A stretch of 35,349 bases of DNA from NCBI GenBank assembly GCA_003219695.1, contig QHQA01000102.1, positions 1-35,349 on the forward strand, read 5' to 3'. The translations under genes were made by a program, and so were the position numbers. Origin of the DNA: Verrucomicrobiota bacterium (lineage in GTDB: Bacteria; Verrucomicrobiota; Verrucomicrobiia; Chthoniobacterales; UBA10450). The number at the start of each line of letters is the position of its first letter. Within the stretch, counting starts at the first letter, position 1. Below are positions 16,935-25,791 of the stretch, piece by piece. The notes under the pieces were generated by a model. It worked only from the letters and a program-made list of their open reading frames with translations. It made no database searches and had not been told where the DNA came from.

Positions 16935-18959
16935 GTGACGCCTCGCCGTCGCATAAAGCGAGTCGGTGCGGCGTTGCTCGCTGTTTTCTTGTTTCTCCGG
17001 GCTACCGCCGTCGTAGGGCAGCAGGATGATCCAAGCGAGATTTTTCTCAAAGCCTATCTCTCCGCGCAACAGGGCGAAAAGTTCGAGCGCGAAAACCGGT
17101 TCAAGACAGCCCTGGCCAAATACCGATTTGCCGGAAGCCTGATCGAGCAGGTGCGCAGATCGCACGCTAATTGGCAGCCGGCAATCGTGGAATATCGCGG
17201 CCGCAAGATCAGCGAAGGAATCTTGCGCATTCAGGAGAGAATGACCCGGCAAAATGCCCTCAGCGCCAGTGCAAGTCCTTTGCCTGAAGTTGCTCCCTCA
17301 CTGCCAGAGAGCGAGGGCTGGTCCGAGCCCGGGCCTGAAGTTGTGGCCCCGCAACGGGACGTTCCCATCACTCAAGCGTCGGGCGATGCCACAGTCAAAG
17401 AGGCGACAAAAAAATTGCGCGGCAAAGTCGATCAGTTGCAAGCGGCACTGGAGAAAACGCGCGGCGAACTGGAAACGGCACGGAAAGAAAAGGAAACCGT
17501 CAATACGCGTCTGAAGGAAACAACTTCAAAGCTGGAACAAGCGCAAAACGATCTCGACAACGCGCGAAAATCAGAAAGTCAGTTGCGCGCGGAAGTGGCA
17601 CAATTGAAAGATGCCGTCGCCGCGACGGCTGAGGCGCGCGCAACGGCGGAAAAACAAAGGGACGATACTCAGGCGAAATTTGCCGAGGCGAATCAACAAA
17701 TCACTGCGCTTGAGCGGGAGCGCGATGAAGCGCTTGCCCAGCTCAAAGTCGCGAGGGAAGCCGAACAGCGTGTGCAGTTGCTCGTGACTGAGAAGGACGA
17801 GTTACAAAAGAAACTGGCAAGCGTGGAGGAAACGGTCCGGAACCTTAGCGAAGGCAACCCGAGCGCAGAGAAATTTGCCGGCATGAAACAGCAACTGGCA
17901 GACTTGCAACAGCAACTCGCCGAAAGTCGGAAAAGGAGTGATTATTTGGCAGCCAGAGCGGCCGAGCTTGATGTTCAGTTAGATGAAACAGGCACGCAGC
18001 TTCAAGCGGCAAAGCTGGCCGGCGCAAACAGTGAGGAGTCCAGCCAGCTCAGGAGAGAAAACGAGCTGTTGCGAAGCATCGTCGTGCGCGAGCGCCAGGA
18101 AGAAGCGCGCCGGGAGGACGCAAGAGAACTGGTATTGGCGGAGCTCGACAAATTGAAAATCAGATCGGACACACTGAACAGGCAGATCGAATTTCTCGCG
18201 CAGCCAGTTACCAAGTTAAGCAGCGAAGAGCTTGCTTTGCTGCGGCAACCGGTGGTCTCAGTCTCAGACCAGAACTCCGGCGTGTTCAAGGCAAGTTTTG
18301 TTTTTGAAAAAAAATCGTCGGCGAATTCCAGTGGCGCCACGGCAAACTCTCCGCGGGCTGGTGAGGCGACAACCAACAAACCCGATTCGTCCAAGGCCGA
18401 TGAGATAAACGAACTGCAAAGCGCTGTGCGCGCGGCGAGGAGAAATCTCGAGCATGGCAAACTTCGGACGGCTGAAAAGCAATACAAACAAATCCTGGGC
18501 AAGATTCCCAATAACGTTGATGCCCTTTCGAATCTTGGGGTGGTTTATTTTCGCAGTGGCAGGTTGCGCTCCGCGGAATCGACGTTGAAACAAGTGCTCG
18601 CCATGGCGCCTGACAACGATTTTGTGCTCACCACCCTGGGCATAGTCCATTATCGGCAGTCCAGGTTCGACGATGCGCTGAGCGACTTGAGGAAAGCGAT
18701 CGAGATCAATCCCAACAGCGCAACTGCGCACAATTATCTGGGTATTACGGCCAGCCAAAAAGGGCGACAGCGAGAGGCGGAGACGGAGATTCTTCAGGCC
18801 ATCGCCAAAAATCCCAACTACGCCGACGCGCATTTTAATCTCGCGGTCATTCTTATCACTACGCAGCCTGGCTCGAGGGAACTGGCCAGAGAACATTATG
18901 CCCGGGCCACCGCGCTCGGCACCGAACGCAGTCCGTCGCTCGAAAAGCTGTTGCAGTGA
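16935..18959 (+). CDS. Exported coiled-coil and TPR protein
   Basis: A 674-residue protein of unknown function. An Arg-rich N-region and hydrophobic core (about 8-27, VGAALLAVFLFLRATAVVG) form a signal peptide or anchor. A short helical domain (about 30-110) leads to a Pro-rich link, then a long coiled coil (about 155-385) with heptads such as LQAALEKTRGELETA. A Ser/Ala-rich linker follows, then about four tetratricopeptide repeats (about 505-655, e.g. NNVDALSNLGVVYFRSGRLRSAE). This layout suggests a periplasmic scaffold. The start is uncertain: GTG 16935 follows GGGGG closely and puts the signal peptide at the N-terminus; GTG 16902 would add 11 residues. It stands alone after the divergent tRNAs. 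Confidence 0.82.
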   Translation: MTPRRRIKRVGAALLAVFLFLRATAVVGQQDDPSEIFLKAYLSAQQGEKFERENRFKTALAKYRFAGSLIEQVRRSHANWQPAIVEYRGRKISEGILRIQERMTRQNALSASASPLPEVAPSLPESEGWSEPGPEVVAPQRDVPITQASGDATVKEATKKLRGKVDQLQAALEKTRGELETARKEKETVNTRLKETTSKLEQAQNDLDNARKSESQLRAEVAQLKDAVAATAEARATAEKQRDDTQAKFAEANQQITALERERDEALAQLKVAREAEQRVQLLVTEKDELQKKLASVEETVRNLSEGNPSAEKFAGMKQQLADLQQQLAESRKRSDYLAARAAELDVQLDETGTQLQAAKLAGANSEESSQLRRENELLRSIVVRERQEEARREDARELVLAELDKLKIRSDTLNRQIEFLAQPVTKLSSEELALLRQPVVSVSDQNSGVFKASFVFEKKSSANSSGATANSPRAGEATTNKPDSSKADEINELQSAVRAARRNLEHGKLRTAEKQYKQILGKIPNNVDALSNLGVVYFRSGRLRSAESTLKQVLAMAPDNDFVLTTLGIVHYRQSRFDDALSDLRKAIEINPNSATAHNYLGITASQKGRQREAETEILQAIAKNPNYADAHFNLAVILITTQPGSRELAREHYARATALGTERSPSLEKLLQ

Positions 18960-19003
18960 TTCGCAAGATCAACAGTCGATCTCGAATCTAAGTAATCTTC
19001 GTT

Positions 19004-19732
19004 GTGCGTTTTGTTCGCGTCCTCGGTATCGCTTTGATCACCGCGTTTGCCGCGATGTCCCTGGCGGTATTCGTCTCCGATTATCTAACGCAACTTTACC
19101 ATGTTCCGAACATGGAAGGTCAGCGAGGGATGCTGATCATTTTCGCCATCGCGCCGCTGACGTTCATTGGCGGATTCATTATTGGCCTGATAATTGGCAT
19201 TGTTGTTTCCAAGCCCGGCGGCGGCGGCTTTTTCAAAGCCCAGGGATTGTCGATCTTGATTGTTGTCGTGCTGACCACAGTCGTTTCCGCAGTCTTGTAC
19301 TTCGCGGCTGATAAGCCGCCGAAAATCGATGGCAAATACTTGATGCTCGATTTCGAGGTGCGCGTGCCGCCCAGCATTCAATTTCCTGCGGCGATGAATG
19401 CCTACTCGGTTAGTGTGAGCCTTTACACGGACGGCACGCAAACCCGCGTCGCGCAAATCAGTCCGGATTCGATCAAGAAAGATGCAACTGGTGCAATTTT
19501 TAGCGGAACCATCCCAATCTTGTCGCATGCTGCTAGCCGTCAGCTGTTTCCATCAGTCGCGAACGTTGACCACGGCTCGCAGTTTATCCCGCTGGATTTA
19601 CCGGCTGCTCCTCGAAGAGAAAATGAATCATGGTCCGATTGGAAATTCGCCACGCAATACGCTGATCTTAGTGCCATCACGGAGCCGGCCGACAGGATGT
19701 CAGCTCGCTATCGCGTTCGGCCAGTTGAGTGA
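19004..19732 (+). CDS. Three-span membrane protein of unknown function
   Basis: A 242-residue protein, family not recognised. Three hydrophobic segments lie at about 5-27, 43-68 (with a glycine-rich FIGGFIIGLIIGIVV) and 78-100, followed by a soluble domain of about 140 residues with beta-rich character (YLMLDFEVRVPP, AYSVSVSLYTDG), probably extracytoplasmic. It starts at a GTG, 44 bases after the coiled-coil/TPR gene, and may be co-transcribed with it. No catalytic motif is seen. Confidence 0.72.
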   Translation: MRFVRVLGIALITAFAAMSLAVFVSDYLTQLYHVPNMEGQRGMLIIFAIAPLTFIGGFIIGLIIGIVVSKPGGGGFFKAQGLSILIVVVLTTVVSAVLYFAADKPPKIDGKYLMLDFEVRVPPSIQFPAAMNAYSVSVSLYTDGTQTRVAQISPDSIKKDATGAIFSGTIPILSHAASRQLFPSVANVDHGSQFIPLDLPAAPRRENESWSDWKFATQYADLSAITEPADRMSARYRVRPVE

Positions 19733-19785
19733 TTTTTTGTAACGGCGGTGTATGACCGCGCAGCTAGTTCGAATGATTTGTTACA

Positions 19786-20493
19786 GTGAAACCTTTTCTC
19801 ACAGCTAACTGGCGTTATCTGGCGATGCTAAATTATGTCGTCGATACTCGCCTGCTCGCGCCGTTAGTTCCGCCCGGTACAGAGATTGACTTCGAAAATG
19901 GTGAAACGTTTCTCAGTGTAGTCGGATTTCTCTTTCTCGATACACGCCTTCGCGGCTTTCCAATTCCGTTACATCGCGACTTCGAAGAAGTGAATTTGCG
20001 TTTTTACGTTAGGAAAAAATCCGCCGACACGTGGCGGCGCGGCGTAGTTTTCATCCGCGAGCTTGTCCCGAGGCGCGCGATAGCGCTCATTGCGCGCGCA
20101 TGTTACGGCGAAAATTATCTCGCGTTATCGATGAAACACCAAATCGAACATGTCGATTCCAATTTGAAAGTGGAATTTTCGTGGCGACGCGGCGGCAAAT
20201 GGGAATCACTCAAAATGCGGGCGACTGGCGAGCCGCAAGCAATTCCAGCGGGAAGCCACGCAGAATTTATCACTGAACATTACTGGGGTTACACCACTCT
20301 TCACCGCCGCTGCGGCGAGTATCGCGTCGAGCATCCCCGCTGGAAAATTTGGAACGCGACGCGCTTCGAATTGAACGCAGACGTTGCAACGCTTTACGGC
20401 AAACAATTCGCCGAAGCGCTAAATCAGCCACCGCGGTCCGCATTTATTGCCGACGGCTCGCCCATTACGGTTCACAGTCGTCAGCTAGGGTAG
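19786..20493 (+). CDS. DUF2071 (YqjF-like) family protein
   Basis: A 235-residue soluble protein matching the DUF2071/YqjF pattern: an N-terminal ANWRYLAMLNYVVD, then LAPLVPPGTEIDFENGETFLSVVGF, a FEEVNLRFYVR strand, and the C-terminal HPRWKIWNATRFELNADVATLYG. Family members have an acetoacetate-decarboxylase-like fold but no established reaction. It begins at a GTG with no clear ribosome binding site, 53 bases after the membrane-protein gene. Confidence 0.8.
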   Translation: MKPFLTANWRYLAMLNYVVDTRLLAPLVPPGTEIDFENGETFLSVVGFLFLDTRLRGFPIPLHRDFEEVNLRFYVRKKSADTWRRGVVFIRELVPRRAIALIARACYGENYLALSMKHQIEHVDSNLKVEFSWRRGGKWESLKMRATGEPQAIPAGSHAEFITEHYWGYTTLHRRCGEYRVEHPRWKIWNATRFELNADVATLYGKQFAEALNQPPRSAFIADGSPITVHSRQLG

Positions 20494-20645
20494 GGGCGCC
20501 TGTGCCTTCCTCGCCGTAGCGCAGCGAAGGCGGGTTCGACTGCGACGCTTTGTCCGTGGCTTAGCCGCGCCGCTCTTGCTCGTGAGCCCGCCACCGCAGG
20601 GGCGGCTGGCGGGCTATCGAGCTGCTTAACCCCCTTTTCTCGTTC
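20494..20645. repeat. Gene-free gap with palindromic repeat
   Basis: The gap between two convergent genes holds a GC-rich repeat. AGCCCGCCA at 20585-20593 pairs perfectly with TGGCGGGCT at 20607-20615. A segment near 20508-20533 (CTCGCCGTAGCGCAGCGAAG) has the look of a dispersed repeat word. No T-tract follows the hairpin, so no terminator is claimed. Confidence 0.5.
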
Positions 20646-21176
20646 TCAGAATGCGGGAGGGCAAAGAGGCACACAACCTTGGTCCGGCTCGTCGATCCGC
20701 CTCGCCGCGCCGTGCGGGACAATCTGGACGGCGACATCTTTGGCTTCCGTGGCTCCTTCGTTTACCGCGTTATGTATGTCTCCGCAGCCCAGATCCGTGA
20801 AGCTCTGGCCCGCAGTGAAGGTTTCGACCGTGCAGCCGGGGTGGTAGACCGTGAGCGTTCCCTCTATCACTGTGATCAGACTCGGGCCGGGATGGGAGTG
20901 CCACCCGGTCTGTCCCCCGGGCTGGAAGGTGTGTTGAGTGACATAGAGGTCCGAGTCGCCTCTCACCCTCGTGTTGAGAAGCCAACCCGGCAGATTGCTT
21001 CTACACATCAAGTTGAGCGAGCCGGATGGGAAGAAGCCCACCGGAATAGGGTCTAAAAGATTTACGCTAACAACATCGCACGAGGGCGTTGCCCTGGCCG
21101 GTGCGGCTGTGAACGCACCGAGCACGATGAGAAGTGGTAGAATTGGTGTTTTTCTGAAGTGAGTTAGTATATTCAT
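20646..21176 (-). CDS. Secreted cupin-domain protein
   Basis: A 176-residue exported protein. Signal peptide at about 1-29 (ILPLLIVLGAFTAAPARA). The mature part carries a single cupin barrel: GWHSHPGPSLITVIEGTLTVY provides the two His of motif 1 and the following Gly, and a weaker motif 2 contains GDIHNAVNEG. Metal binding through the His residues is expected; the substrate is unknown. Several Cys (CDVV, CRS, PGCTVE, LGCGD, CVPLC) could form disulfides outside the cytoplasm. AAAGGAA lies just upstream of the ATG. It is divergent from the ECF sigma/kinase genes, sharing a gap of about 107 bases, so co-regulation is possible. Confidence 0.83.
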   Translation of the reverse strand: MNILTHFRKTPILPLLIVLGAFTAAPARATPSCDVVSVNLLDPIPVGFFPSGSLNLMCRSNLPGWLLNTRVRGDSDLYVTQHTFQPGGQTGWHSHPGPSLITVIEGTLTVYHPGCTVETFTAGQSFTDLGCGDIHNAVNEGATEAKDVAVQIVPHGAARRIDEPDQGCVPLCPPAF

Positions 21177-21283
21177 TTTTGTTCCTTTCTTTTGGTTTGT
21201 GATTTGCTTTCTACTCGGATAAACGATGAACGGAGTTGAAACCGATCATCGGATTAGAAAAATTTTTTGGAGAGGGCGCCGAG

Positions 21284-21912
21284 ATGGGCAGCGAACAAGA
21301 ATCGGTTGATCCCGCGACTGCGGGAGGGATTAACAAGAAGCCGCATCAGCCGGATCCGCAGGAAGTGACCCGACTATTAGCGAACTGGAGGCAGGGAGAT
21401 CATACGGCTCTCGAGAAGCTGATTCCGCTCGTCTATGAAGAACTTCGAGCTCTTGCTCATCATTACATGGAGGGACAGCGTCCCAATCACACGCTGCAAA
21501 CGACGGCGTTGGTGAACGAGGCTTATCTGCGCCTGGCGGACCAAAAGAAGCCCGGCTTTGCGAACCGATCACATTTTCTTGCGGTGGCGGCCAAAGCGAT
21601 GCGCCAGGTCCTGGTCGATCACGCAAGAGCGCAGCAGCGGCAAAGCGCGGCGCGGGTGCAAGCAAAATAGACCTGGACGAGGCTGCCGTGATCTCGCCCG
21701 AACAGCCAGGGGCGATTCTCAATCTCAATGACGCTCTGGAGAGACTGGCGATGCTCGACTCAAGAACGGCTCACGTAGTGGAGCTTAGGTTCTTTGGTGG
21801 ACTCAATCAGGACGAAATCGCTGAGGTTCTGAAGATCTCACCCGTCACAGTTCGGCGTGATTGGGTCTTTGCTAAGGCATGGTTGTATAAGGAAATGCAC
21901 AACGTCGCCTAA
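21284..21912 (+). pseudogene. ECF sigma factor (TIGR02999-like), interrupted by a frameshift
   Basis: Extracytoplasmic-function sigma factor that is read in two frames. The first part (21284-21670, 128 residues) holds region 2: VTRLLANWRQGDHTALEKLI, LVYEELRALAHHYM, HTLQTTALVNEAYLRL, and NRSHFLAVAAKAMRQVLVDHARA. The second part (21688-21912, 74 residues from a GTG, but its frame is open back through SKIDLDEAAV) holds region 4: LDSRTAHVVELRFFGGLNQDEIAEVL and VTVRRDWVFAKAWLYKEM. Together they form one normal-length protein of about 208 residues. A single -1 shift at A-AAA-TAG (21664-21670) restores the frame. It may be a true pseudogene, an assembly or base-calling error, or a recoded gene. Start ATG 21284 has GGAGAGGG 7 bases upstream. 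A kinase gene follows. Confidence 0.82.
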
Positions 21913-22008
21913 CGACCCGAATTTCACTAACTTGCACAAATTTGATGCACCTATTTGATGCGACCCCCGTGGAATTAAGGTTGTGATAATTTGGGCAACT
22001 CGTGTCTT

Positions 22009-24927
22009 ATGACGCCGGCGCGGCTACAAACGATCAAAGAGATCTTTCACGCGGCGCTGGATTGCGAGCCGAACCAACTCAACGCATTTCTCGATGAGAC
22101 ATGCGCTGGCGATGAGGCGTTGCGGGGTAACGTTGAAGCGCTGTTAGCTTCACATCAACAAGCGGGGAATTTCATCGAAACCCCAGTCGCCGCTCATGCT
22201 GTGAGCATTGCCGAGAACGGCCAAGCTGACCTGCTGATCGGTCAGACGATCGGCCATTACAAGATTTCCGAATCGATCGGGACCGGCGGGATGGGTGAAG
22301 TGTATCTGGCCACCGACATCACAGCGGGCCGCAAGGCTGCGCTCAAACTCCTGCCACTGCGCTTCACGGGTGACGCCGAGCGTTTGAAGCGGTTTAAACA
22401 AGAAGCCCACGCGGTGGTCGGGCTCAATCATCCAAACATCTTGACGGTTTACGAGATCGGCGAGGATCACTCGACTCATTACATCGCCAGTGAATTGATC
22501 GAAGGCGAGACGCTGCGTCAACGTTTGAAGCGCGAGCGAATGCAGTTGAGTGAAGCTATTGACATCGCCATCCAGGTGGCGAGTGCGCTCGACGCTGCTC
22601 ATCAATCGGAAATTGTGCACCGTGACATTAAGCCGGAGAACATCATGCTTCGGCCAGACGGATACGTGAAAGTGCTCGACTTTGGGATAGCAAAGCTTGC
22701 CGAGCAGGAAGTGCCGACAAACCTGTCGCGAGACGAAGCGCTGTTGCTGGTTGAGACCAATTTCGGATCCATACTCGGCACTGTTCGGTACATGTCGCCC
22801 GAGCAGGCATGCGGTGCCCACGTTGATAAAACCAGCGATATCTGGAGTCTCGGCGTGGTGCTTTACGAAATGGTGACCGGGCATGCGCCGTTCACCGGCG
22901 ACACACCTGCCCGCAGTGCTACCGCGCCCGAAACGATTCGCGTATGCGATGCGGGCAGGGCAGCGTTGCAGGCGGGGCCACAAGAGGTGATGTCTGCGAT
23001 TCTTGAGACCGAGCCAGCGCCGCTTACGAAATACCTCGCGCACCCTCCCGCTGAGCTTCAGCAGATCATCAGCAAAACGTTGCGCAAAGATCGCGGCCAA
23101 CGCTATGACAGCGCGCAAAAGTTATTGCAGGCGCTGAAAGACCTTCGCCGAAAACTGGAATCTGAATTGGAACGCGCCGCTGCTCCTTTATGGCTCCGCT
23201 GGGCGCGATCGCCCGCAGCTCTGGTGCTTGTATTGTTAGTAGCTGCTTTGGCGCTGGCGCTTCCATTTTACCGGCCTCGGAACCTGGCAACCAGCTTACT
23301 GCCCGACAAAAGCATCGCCGTGCTGCCTCTGCAAAACCTGAGCGAAGACAAGCAGAACGCGTTTTTCGCCGACGGCGTGCAAGATGAGTTGCTCTCGAAC
23401 CTTTCCAAGATCAAGGACCTGAAAGTGATCAGCCGCACATCGGTGATGCAGTATAAGAGCGGCACCAAGCGCAATCTCAAGGAAATCGCGCAGCAACAGG
23501 GCGTGAGCCACGTGGTGGAAGGCAGCGTCCGTCGATCAGGAGATCGTGTGCGCGTTTCGGTGCAATTAATTGACGCGCAAACGGACCGTCATCTTTGGGG
23601 TGAGAACTATGATCGCACGCTCGCTGATTCGCTTAGTTTGCAGGGCGACTTGGCCACAGAGATTGCCGCGGCGGTCGGCGCCACGCTCACTCCGCAGGAA
23701 AAAGCTCGAGTGGAGGCCAAGCCCACGAACAATCCTGCTGCTTACGATGCCTATCTCCGTGCGCGGGCAATTCCCGTCGACTGGGGCTTTGCGTTAAAAG
23801 GTGATATCGAGAGTGCAATTCGCTTGTACGAGCAGGCAGTCACGTTGGATTCGAATTTTACATTAGCCTGGGCATATCTCTCGATTGCGCAGATCCAAAG
23901 TGCTTGGAAAGAAGACGTCGAGCAAAAACCAGCACGACGGGCTGCCGCTAAGGATTCCCTGAATCAGGCGCTCGCGCTCGATCCGAACCTTCCAGAAGTT
24001 CACCTTGCTCGCGGGTATCACGAGCAGGACGACACGCGCGCGCTCGCGGAATTCCGGCAGGCCGAAAAGGGTCTTCCGAATAGCGCTGATGTTATAGAAG
24101 CGATCGCCAGGGTGCAACGAGCCCTCGGGCATTGGGACGAGGCTGTTGCGGATCTACGACACGCGATCGAGCTCGATCCTCGCAACATCGGAGCCTCTAA
24201 CAATCTGGCGCTTACCTGCTGTGCCATGCGCCGTTTTCCCGAAGCTGTGGCCACGCTTGACCGCGTACTTGCGTGGGATCCGGCGAATACTCGTGCCCTT
24301 CTCACCAAAGCGGATGCGCTGGTGGCGATTGGCGATCTTCAGGCGGCAGAACCGCTGCTCACAAATCCTGAGCTCCCAGCGAACCGGCGCGCTAGGTATG
24401 CGTTGTTGCAGCGCAATTATGCTGCGGCCATAGAAATATTTTCGAGAGCGTTGGCCACTGAAACTCACCCCTATCAACGCGGCGAAGACATCCTTGGTAT
24501 CGGCCGCTGTCAGCAGCGCTCCGGCAATGTTGCAGCGGCGCGCGTGACTTTCCAAAAAGCAGCGGAAGATTTTCGCCGCCAGCTCGAGAAGTCTTACGCC
24601 GATGCGGATGCGCATATTCGTTTGGGAGTGGCCTACGCGGGTTTGGGCAAAGCGGATTTCGCTATCGCCGAAGGACAAAAAGCCATGGCCCTGGTGCCAA
24701 GTTCCAAATATCCGGAATTTGGCCCCAACTTTGAGGCGGAGATGGCGGCAATTTACGCTCAACTCGGTGATGCCGATCATGCGATTCCTATGCTGAAGCG
24801 GCTGCTGCGGACATCATACAGCGGTGCGAGCTTGACTACTCCGGCTACGCTGCGACTCGATCCGATCTGGGATCCAATCCGCAATGATCCACGCTTTCAA
24901 GAATTGACGGCAGAGAAGGCTCCTTGA
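22009..24927 (+). CDS. Transmembrane Ser/Thr protein kinase with TolB-like and TPR domains
   Basis: A 972-residue Hanks-type kinase. An N-terminal helical segment (about 1-75) precedes the kinase domain (about 82-385): glycine loop GTGGMGEVY near 91-99, Lys113, catalytic HRDIKPEN with Asp206, DFG at 224-226, and the activation segment GTVRYMSPEQ. A membrane span follows at about 402-421, then a TolB-like/FlgO-like domain (IAVLPLQNLSEDKQN, FADGVQDELLSNLSKI; about 435-565) and five or more TPR units to the C-terminus. All catalytic residues are present, so it should be active. The ATG at 22009 is preferred to the TTG at 21991. It lies 96 bases after the ECF sigma gene; such pairs are common, and the kinase may phosphorylate or control the sigma factor, but this is inference. 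Confidence 0.9.
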   Translation: MTPARLQTIKEIFHAALDCEPNQLNAFLDETCAGDEALRGNVEALLASHQQAGNFIETPVAAHAVSIAENGQADLLIGQTIGHYKISESIGTGGMGEVYLATDITAGRKAALKLLPLRFTGDAERLKRFKQEAHAVVGLNHPNILTVYEIGEDHSTHYIASELIEGETLRQRLKRERMQLSEAIDIAIQVASALDAAHQSEIVHRDIKPENIMLRPDGYVKVLDFGIAKLAEQEVPTNLSRDEALLLVETNFGSILGTVRYMSPEQACGAHVDKTSDIWSLGVVLYEMVTGHAPFTGDTPARSATAPETIRVCDAGRAALQAGPQEVMSAILETEPAPLTKYLAHPPAELQQIISKTLRKDRGQRYDSAQKLLQALKDLRRKLESELERAAAPLWLRWARSPAALVLVLLVAALALALPFYRPRNLATSLLPDKSIAVLPLQNLSEDKQNAFFADGVQDELLSNLSKIKDLKVISRTSVMQYKSGTKRNLKEIAQQQGVSHVVEGSVRRSGDRVRVSVQLIDAQTDRHLWGENYDRTLADSLSLQGDLATEIAAAVGATLTPQEKARVEAKPTNNPAAYDAYLRARAIPVDWGFALKGDIESAIRLYEQAVTLDSNFTLAWAYLSIAQIQSAWKEDVEQKPARRAAAKDSLNQALALDPNLPEVHLARGYHEQDDTRALAEFRQAEKGLPNSADVIEAIARVQRALGHWDEAVADLRHAIELDPRNIGASNNLALTCCAMRRFPEAVATLDRVLAWDPANTRALLTKADALVAIGDLQAAEPLLTNPELPANRRARYALLQRNYAAAIEIFSRALATETHPYQRGEDILGIGRCQQRSGNVAAARVTFQKAAEDFRRQLEKSYADADAHIRLGVAYAGLGKADFAIAEGQKAMALVPSSKYPEFGPNFEAEMAAIYAQLGDADHAIPMLKRLLRTSYSGASLTTPATLRLDPIWDPIRNDPRFQELTAEKAP

Positions 24928-25014
24928 GTTCCAGTCAGTTTTTTTCGGGACTGACAACGGGTGGTGACGCCAGCATGCGAGGAAGTGAAACTCGACACGG
25001 CAGCGCGTTACTTC

Positions 25015-25058
25015 GACAGCAATTGCCGCAGCACATGGCAAAATCCCGCCGTGCCGGT
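25015..25058 (-). pseudogene. Decayed duplicate of the aconitase 3' end
   Basis: On the minus strand these 44 bases match the last codons of the aconitase fragment (25106-25148) at most positions, including CCGGCACGGCGG and a shared GTGCTGCG core, with a net 2-base deletion that breaks the frame. The functional copy encodes [13 protein letters not shown]; the decayed one encodes HGGILP and then shifts. The two copies are separated by a dispersed repeat (25063-25090). Confidence 0.6.
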
Positions 25059-25062
25059 CTCT

Positions 25063-25090
25063 GTCATTTCGAGCGAAGTCGAGAAATCTC
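25063..25090. repeat. Short dyad repeat GTCATTTCGAGCGAAGTCGA
   Basis: A 28-base near-palindrome (ATTTCGA paired with TCGAGAAAT with one bulge). From memory, similar words recur in many environmental bacterial genomes; this cannot be checked here. It sits between the two copies of the aconitase 3' end and its edge touches the TAG stop of the aconitase fragment (25090-25092). Confidence 0.5.
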
Positions 25091-25755
25091 TAGCTCTGTC
25101 TGCCCAACAGCTGTCGCAGCACGAACGGCAGAATTCCGCCGTGCCGGTAGTAATCGATCTCGATCGGCGTATCGATGCGCAACTTCAGCGGAACCGAACG
25201 CTTTGACTGGCCTTTGCCTTCGACTTCGAGCGTTACATTTTGCCCGGGCTTGATTGCATCTGACAATCCGATGACCGAAAAAATTTCCGAACCGTCGAGC
25301 CCGAGCGATTGCGCCGTTGTTCGTTCGGGAAATTGCAACGGCAACACGCCCATGCCCACGAGGTTCGATCGATGAATTCGTTCGAAACTTGCCGCGATCA
25401 CTGCTTTCACGCCAAGCAGCCGAGTTCCTTTCGCCGCCCAGTCGCGTGATGAACCAGTGCCGTATTCGTGGCCGGCGAGAATGATCAGCGGAGTATTTGT
25501 CTCGGCGTATTTTATCGCCGCATCGAAGATCGACGTCTGTTCACCCTCCAGAGTGGCGCGAGCCTCTGGCTTGCGCTCGTTCGCAACCGGGACGGTCGCG
25601 CTACCATAGTATTTCGTCACGCCGCCCTCGGTTCCGGGCACCATCAAATTTTTTATCCGCACATTCGCGAATGTGCCGCGGGTCATCACTAGGTCGTTAC
25701 CGCGCCGGCTGCCGTAGCTGTTAAAATCTCGCGGCTGAATTCCGCGCGAAATCAA
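25090..25755 (-). pseudogene. acnA: Aconitase C-terminal (swivel) domain fragment
   Basis: 221 residues matching only domain 4 of aconitase [21 protein letters not shown] at the N-terminus, [16 protein letters not shown] with the substrate-binding Ser-Arg pair, and the C-terminal [17 protein letters not shown] full enzyme has about 900 residues; the first three domains, with the three cluster Cys and most catalytic residues, are missing. The family-like sequence begins a little earlier (SPAGQYL) and then runs into a TAG at 25792-25794, which is the stop codon of the ACT gene in the same frame. There is no convincing start; TTG 25755 is the first possible. This fragment cannot act as an aconitase alone. 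It looks like a 3' remnant after deletion, or an assembly join. Confidence 0.8.
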
Positions 25756-25791
25756 ATATTGCCCGGCCGGCGAGGATCCGCAGGAAGCGCG

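Noticed and set aside
22150-23118. 322-codon open frame on the minus strand inside the kinase gene
   Set aside because: The plus strand encodes all kinase motifs here; the minus-strand product has no domain features and is a GC-rich shadow frame.
24934-24955. Terminator after the kinase gene
   Set aside because: GTCAGT/ACTGAC forms only a 6-base stem, and the T-run is in the loop and not downstream of the stem.
25090-25755. Stand-alone small subunit of a two-part aconitase/isopropylmalate isomerase (LeuD-like)
   Set aside because: The sequence is typical of domain 4 of monomeric AcnA and not LeuD, has no proper start, and no large subunit lies nearby.
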